Source: JBHAEC01 sp041855385
Lineage (GTDB): Bacteria > Bacillota > Negativicutes > Veillonellales > Veillonellaceae
Length of the DNA stretch: 36,958 bases
Assembly: GCA_041855385.1 (NCBI GenBank)
Contig: JBHAEC010000024.1
Location: 1 to 36,958, forward strand
Reading direction: 5' to 3'
A program made the position numbers and the translations under genes. This document shows positions 33,914 to 36,958 of this stretch, in pieces. The notes beneath the pieces are model-generated. The model ran no database searches. It had not been told where the DNA came from and saw only the letters and a list, made by a program, of their open reading frames with translations. Each line of letters begins with the position of its first letter. The stretch's first letter is position 1.

Positions 33914-35146
33914 ATGGATAAAACAAATAAAGGGAATCGTTTACATATAGGCATATTCGGACGCTGTAATGCAGGTAAGTCTACCTTGACGAATTTATTG
34001 GCGGCTCAAGAGATTTCTATTACATCCCCCGTGTCGGGAACCACTACCGATCCGGTGCAAAAGGGAATGGAGATCTTGCCGATAGGTCCCGTTATGCTCG
34101 TGGATACGGCGGGAATTGATGATAGTAGTGAATTAGGGCAGTTAAGAATTAATAAGACGAAGAAGTTATTATCCGACATGGATGCTGCCATATATGTAAT
34201 AGAAGAAGAGGCGGTTTTTGATGAACTTGATCGAGAATGGATCCAATTGCTTAAGGATAAGAGTATTCCTACTATTCTTTTCATAAATCTTAAGAGGAAG
34301 CAAAATCAGAATGCACTTCTAAGGAAACGTGTAGTAAATAAGATTAGAGAGGTGCTTGATGGAGACAAATCTATCCCCATAATATCAGCGGATCTAATGC
34401 TTTTAGAAACGCGAGAATATTTGCTTGATGCTTTGGTGAAAGCTATTCCTCCGATGAAAGAGAGAAGCCTGTTAGATGGGGTCATAGAAAAGGGAAGTTT
34501 TGTATTGTTGGTTTGTCCTATTGATGATTCCGCCCCCAAGGGAAGGATTATTTTACCTCAGGTACAGGTGATTAGGGAGATATTAGATAAGGGGGGAATG
34601 GCCCTTGTCATGCAAGTGGAGGAGCTGAAAACTTATTTTTTGAAACAAAACAGACCCCCCGATTTGGTAATTACCGACTCACAAGTTTTTAAGGAAGTTG
34701 ACCAAATTGTGCCGAACTCAATTCCTTTAACGTCTTTTTCTATTCTGATGGCACGATTTAAAGGGGATTTACCTACATTGATGTCCGGTATAAAAGCGCT
34801 CCGAGGGCTCAAGAAGGGATCGAAAATACTGATAAGCGAGGGCTGTACGCATCGTCAACAATGTGAAGATATAGGAACCGTAAAGATTCCCCGATGGCTT
34901 AAAGAGAATGGCTTTGAAGACCTTGATTTTACATGGTCCTCGGGAGGATCTTTTCCCGAGAATATAGAGGAATTTGATTTGATTATTCACTGTGGTGCGT
35001 GTATGTTAACAAGAAGGGAAGTATTAAATCGCGTGAATGCAGCTACCTACAAAGGTGTGCCAATCGTGAATTACGGTATACTTATAGCCGCGCTTCATGG
35101 TATACTAGAACGTACAGTAAGTCCTTTTGAGAAAGAACTAATATGA
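33914..35146 (+). CDS. hydF: [FeFe]-hydrogenase maturation GTPase HydF
   Basis: This 410-residue protein would be the scaffold that builds the two-iron subcluster of [FeFe] hydrogenase with HydE and HydG. The GTPase domain has Walker A GRCNAGKS (16-23), VSGTTTDPV and VDTAGIDD (63-70). The iron-sulfur ligands CTH (311-313) and HCGAC (359-363) give the HydF pattern CxH...HCxxC. The expected NKxD motif reads NLKR (125-128). The ribosome site is weak. HydE and HydG are not in this window. It follows parB by 108 bases; no gene was seen in that gap. Confidence 0.94.
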   Translation: MDKTNKGNRLHIGIFGRCNAGKSTLTNLLAAQEISITSPVSGTTTDPVQKGMEILPIGPVMLVDTAGIDDSSELGQLRINKTKKLLSDMDAAIYVIEEEAVFDELDREWIQLLKDKSIPTILFINLKRKQNQNALLRKRVVNKIREVLDGDKSIPIISADLMLLETREYLLDALVKAIPPMKERSLLDGVIEKGSFVLLVCPIDDSAPKGRIILPQVQVIREILDKGGMALVMQVEELKTYFLKQNRPPDLVITDSQVFKEVDQIVPNSIPLTSFSILMARFKGDLPTLMSGIKALRGLKKGSKILISEGCTHRQQCEDIGTVKIPRWLKENGFEDLDFTWSSGGSFPENIEEFDLIIHCGACMLTRREVLNRVNAATYKGVPIVNYGILIAALHGILERTVSPFEKELI

Positions 35147-35156
35147 GGTGGAAGAT

Positions 35157-35681
35157 ATGCCTATAACCTTTGATATAACAATGATAACAATTATGGTGGG
35201 GATCCTTTCGATAGGACTACTGATATATTGTATTTTATTGCATAATCGCTTGCGTAGCTTAACAAAAAAATATGAGTACTTTATGAATGGCGAAGATGGT
35301 AGTAGTCTGGAGAGAAAACTTTCCGTAGAAATTAAAGAGCTTCGAGAAGCTGCACAATCTATGGAGTTGCTTTTCCAGCAACAGCATGCAATAAAAAAAA
35401 TACAGGGGGATACATTTCAGAAAATCGGATTTGTTAAATACAATGCTTTTGAAAACATCGGTAACGATTTATCATTTTCTCTTACGCTGTTAGATGGAAA
35501 TAATAACGGCATATGTATTTCCAGTGTATACGGAAGAAATGAGTCAAGGATCTTCAGCAAGCCCATTGTAAATGGAAAAAGCTTGTCCAGCTTGAGTCAG
35601 GAGGAAATGGAAAGCGTGAATGAAGCATTGGGGGATAAATCAAATGAAGAATCCCTTATTAGTGGTACTATCTCTTCTTGA
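35157..35681 (+). CDS. DUF4446 family membrane-anchored protein
   Basis: This 174-residue protein has one N-terminal membrane helix (about residues 5-28), a coiled-coil-like stretch (30-75) and the DUF4446 core GFVKYNAFENIGNDLSFSLT and LLDGNNNGICISSVYGRNES, followed by SKPIVNGKS. The function of the family is unknown; it is commonly found next to parA-parB in Bacillota. GTG 35148 opens the frame, but ATG 35157, 7 bases after GAGGTG, is preferred. It begins 10 bases after hydF, so the two are probably co-transcribed. Confidence 0.85.
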   Translation: MPITFDITMITIMVGILSIGLLIYCILLHNRLRSLTKKYEYFMNGEDGSSLERKLSVEIKELREAAQSMELLFQQQHAIKKIQGDTFQKIGFVKYNAFENIGNDLSFSLTLLDGNNNGICISSVYGRNESRIFSKPIVNGKSLSSLSQEEMESVNEALGDKSNEESLISGTISS

Positions 35682-35718
35682 TGTGAAGAGATAGAAGTAA
35701 AGAAGGATGTGAAAGTGA

Positions 35719-36651
35719 ATGAGATTACCCGGCAGCATAGCATCAGCTATACGTGCGGAGGGGGATCGATACAGTATTGTTTTTACGCGAGAGCAAGGGC
35801 GCCGGTGGCTGGCCATTGTAATCCTTATTTTCGCTGTATGTATCGGATTTGGCGTTTGGGGTGTCGGTCAACAAGTTGAATTGTTGCAATTACGCGAGCA
35901 GACGCAATTGCAAAGTGAGCAGCTAAAGCTATTGGAGCAGAAAACGCAAATATTGGATGAAAAGATGAAAACCCTAGAAAGCCTGGATCAAGAGTTACGG
36001 CAAATGGTTAAGGGAGCTGAACAGGGAAGTACCCCTCAAGGGGGAGGAGCGACTAAAGTATCCACGCGGACAGAAGAGAGAGGTTCCGGTTTAAATGTAA
36101 CGGAGATGCTTTCAAAGGTCTATACATTAGATAAAAAGGCACAGGGCCATTTAAGGTCGTTTTATACTCTCCGTGCTTTGCTGAAGGATGGATCTATTGA
36201 ACAGATTCGGGAATGGCAGAACTCTATACTTATCTCTAGAAATGGTGGCACAGATCCTACAAAGCCATCCATATGGCCCACTACGGGAAGTATAACGTCT
36301 ACCTTTGGAGTACGAGAGGATCCGGTTTACGGAGGTAGTGGACAACATGAAGGGCTGGATATTGCCAACACTTATGGAACTGCGGTCGAAACGACGGCGG
36401 ATGGAATTGTAACAATTGCAGCTTATATGGGTGGATATGGTAATTTAGTGGAAGTAAATCATGGGAATGGACTTGTAACGCGGTATGGACATAACTCGAC
36501 TATATTGGTTCAAGAGGGGCAGAGAGTCAGTCAGGGAGATATTATTTCTCTGATGGGCAGTACCGGAAAAAGCACGGGAAGCCACTTGCACTATGAGGTG
36601 CGTGTAAACGGTGTCCCGGTAGATCCGATGCTATTTTTGCCAATACAATAA
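35719..36651 (+). CDS. Membrane-anchored M23 family metallopeptidase
   Basis: This 310-residue protein has a short basic N-terminus, a membrane helix (about 29-50) and a Gln/Leu-rich coiled coil (52-95). After a Gly/Ser linker comes an M23 (lysostaphin-type) domain (185-307). The zinc and catalytic residues are present: His210 and Asp214 (HEGLD), His258 (YGH) and His289/His291 (HLHYEV). With all ligands kept it should be an active endopeptidase cutting peptidoglycan cross-links; similar coiled-coil M23 proteins act in cell division or envelope remodelling. A terminator follows at 36690. Confidence 0.92.
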   Translation: MRLPGSIASAIRAEGDRYSIVFTREQGRRWLAIVILIFAVCIGFGVWGVGQQVELLQLREQTQLQSEQLKLLEQKTQILDEKMKTLESLDQELRQMVKGAEQGSTPQGGGATKVSTRTEERGSGLNVTEMLSKVYTLDKKAQGHLRSFYTLRALLKDGSIEQIREWQNSILISRNGGTDPTKPSIWPTTGSITSTFGVREDPVYGGSGQHEGLDIANTYGTAVETTADGIVTIAAYMGGYGNLVEVNHGNGLVTRYGHNSTILVQEGQRVSQGDIISLMGSTGKSTGSHLHYEVRVNGVPVDPMLFLPIQ

Positions 36652-36689
36652 TGAGGCAAAAAGCTTACTATAATAACATAATGAATAGC

Positions 36690-36719
36690 AAAAGACCGGC
36701 ATTTATGCCGGTCTTTTTT
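36690..36719 (+). terminator. Intrinsic terminator after the M23 peptidase gene
   Basis: AAAAGACCGGC (36690-36700) pairs with GCCGGTCTTTT (36707-36717), 6-base loop, then T run. It closes the hydF-M23 unit or the longer parA-M23 unit. Confidence 0.92.
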
Positions 36720-36958
36720 GCGTATTCTATGTAATAATATCATCTCAGTATCATGGCGTGAAGCAGACAGAAAGTGTCTCCAGGGTGATTAGAAAACGGG
36801 TTATATTTATAAGTAAGGGATGTAAAAAGAGTATGGGAATGAAAAAAGAAACACAACGAAATTGTGTTTCTTTTAGTTTGTCTTTCTTATGTAAGCTGAT
36901 AACTTCTTATCAGATAGTTGCGTTGGCGGACATGATGAGTGAGGGGGGACATGTCCGC
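36720..36958. other. Hairpin-rich end of window without a recognised gene
   Basis: Three further inverted repeats lie close together: AAAAGAAACACAA/TTGTGTTTCTTTT (36844-36856 and 36862-36874, 13 bp, terminator-like), CTGATAA/TTATCAG (36896-36902 and 36907-36913) and GCGGACATG/CATGTCCGC (36926-36934 and 36950-36958, reaching the window edge). No open frame with a ribosome site was found. It may hold a small RNA or the 3' end of a gene beyond the edge. Confidence 0.5.

Noticed and set aside
1..36958. tRNA, rRNA, CRISPR arrays, insertion sequences, prophage genes
   Set aside because: No tRNA-like cloverleaf, regular spaced repeats, transposase or phage motifs were seen when reading both strands; a tRNAscan or Infernal run would be decisive.

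Overview
This 37-kb window looks like the replication-origin region of a fairly AT-rich member of the Bacillota, most plausibly Negativicutes. The family guess is an inference from gene order and low GC; no 16S gene is present. Replication and RNA-biology genes diverge from one point. dnaA-dnaN-yaaA-recF-(DciA-like)-remB-gyrB run leftwards on the minus strand (20656 to 13316). rpmH-rnpA-yidD-yidC-jag and then mnmE-mnmG-rsmG run rightwards on the plus strand (21001 to 27582). parA-parB with two exact parS sites lie about 11 kb further right.

Left part (1-13.3 kb): a cut-off MBL-fold hydrolase gene diverges from a TetR-type regulator. Then come purB-purA (minus), an lrgA-lrgB pair (minus), a HerA-like ATPase (DUF853) followed closely by a HAD hydrolase (plus), an unusual acidic/lysine-rich hypothetical protein (minus), a CorC/HlyC-type CNNM-CBS membrane protein (plus), and two amino-acid carriers, AGCS and LysP-like (minus). 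The carriers follow gyrB with very short gaps; gyrA is not here.

Origin (18.8-21.0 kb): DnaA-box-like 9-mers occur on both sides of dnaA, a bipartite layout as in Bacillus subtilis. The dnaA-dnaN gap holds a run of six TAG/TAA triplets placed between boxes and an AT-rich stretch, which matches the DnaA-trio unwinding element. The rpmH promoter is an exact consensus TTGACA-N17-TATAAT.

Right part (27.6-36.96 kb): a minus-strand methionine operon consists of a SAM-I riboswitch, a separate MetH reactivation-domain protein, a MetH without that domain, and MetF. Then on the plus strand come parA-parB, the hydrogenase-maturation GTPase HydF, a DUF4446 protein and a membrane-anchored M23 peptidase, followed by hairpin-rich DNA to the window end.

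Most genes are housekeeping. No transposase, phage gene, CRISPR array, tRNA or rRNA was recognised. The points most worth a second look are the DnaA-trio origin with a DnaA that has a long linker and a GKKDHTT box-recognition motif, the DciA domain joined to a zinc ribbon, the acidic/basic/Cys-tailed hypothetical protein, and a HydF lacking a normal NKxD motif.
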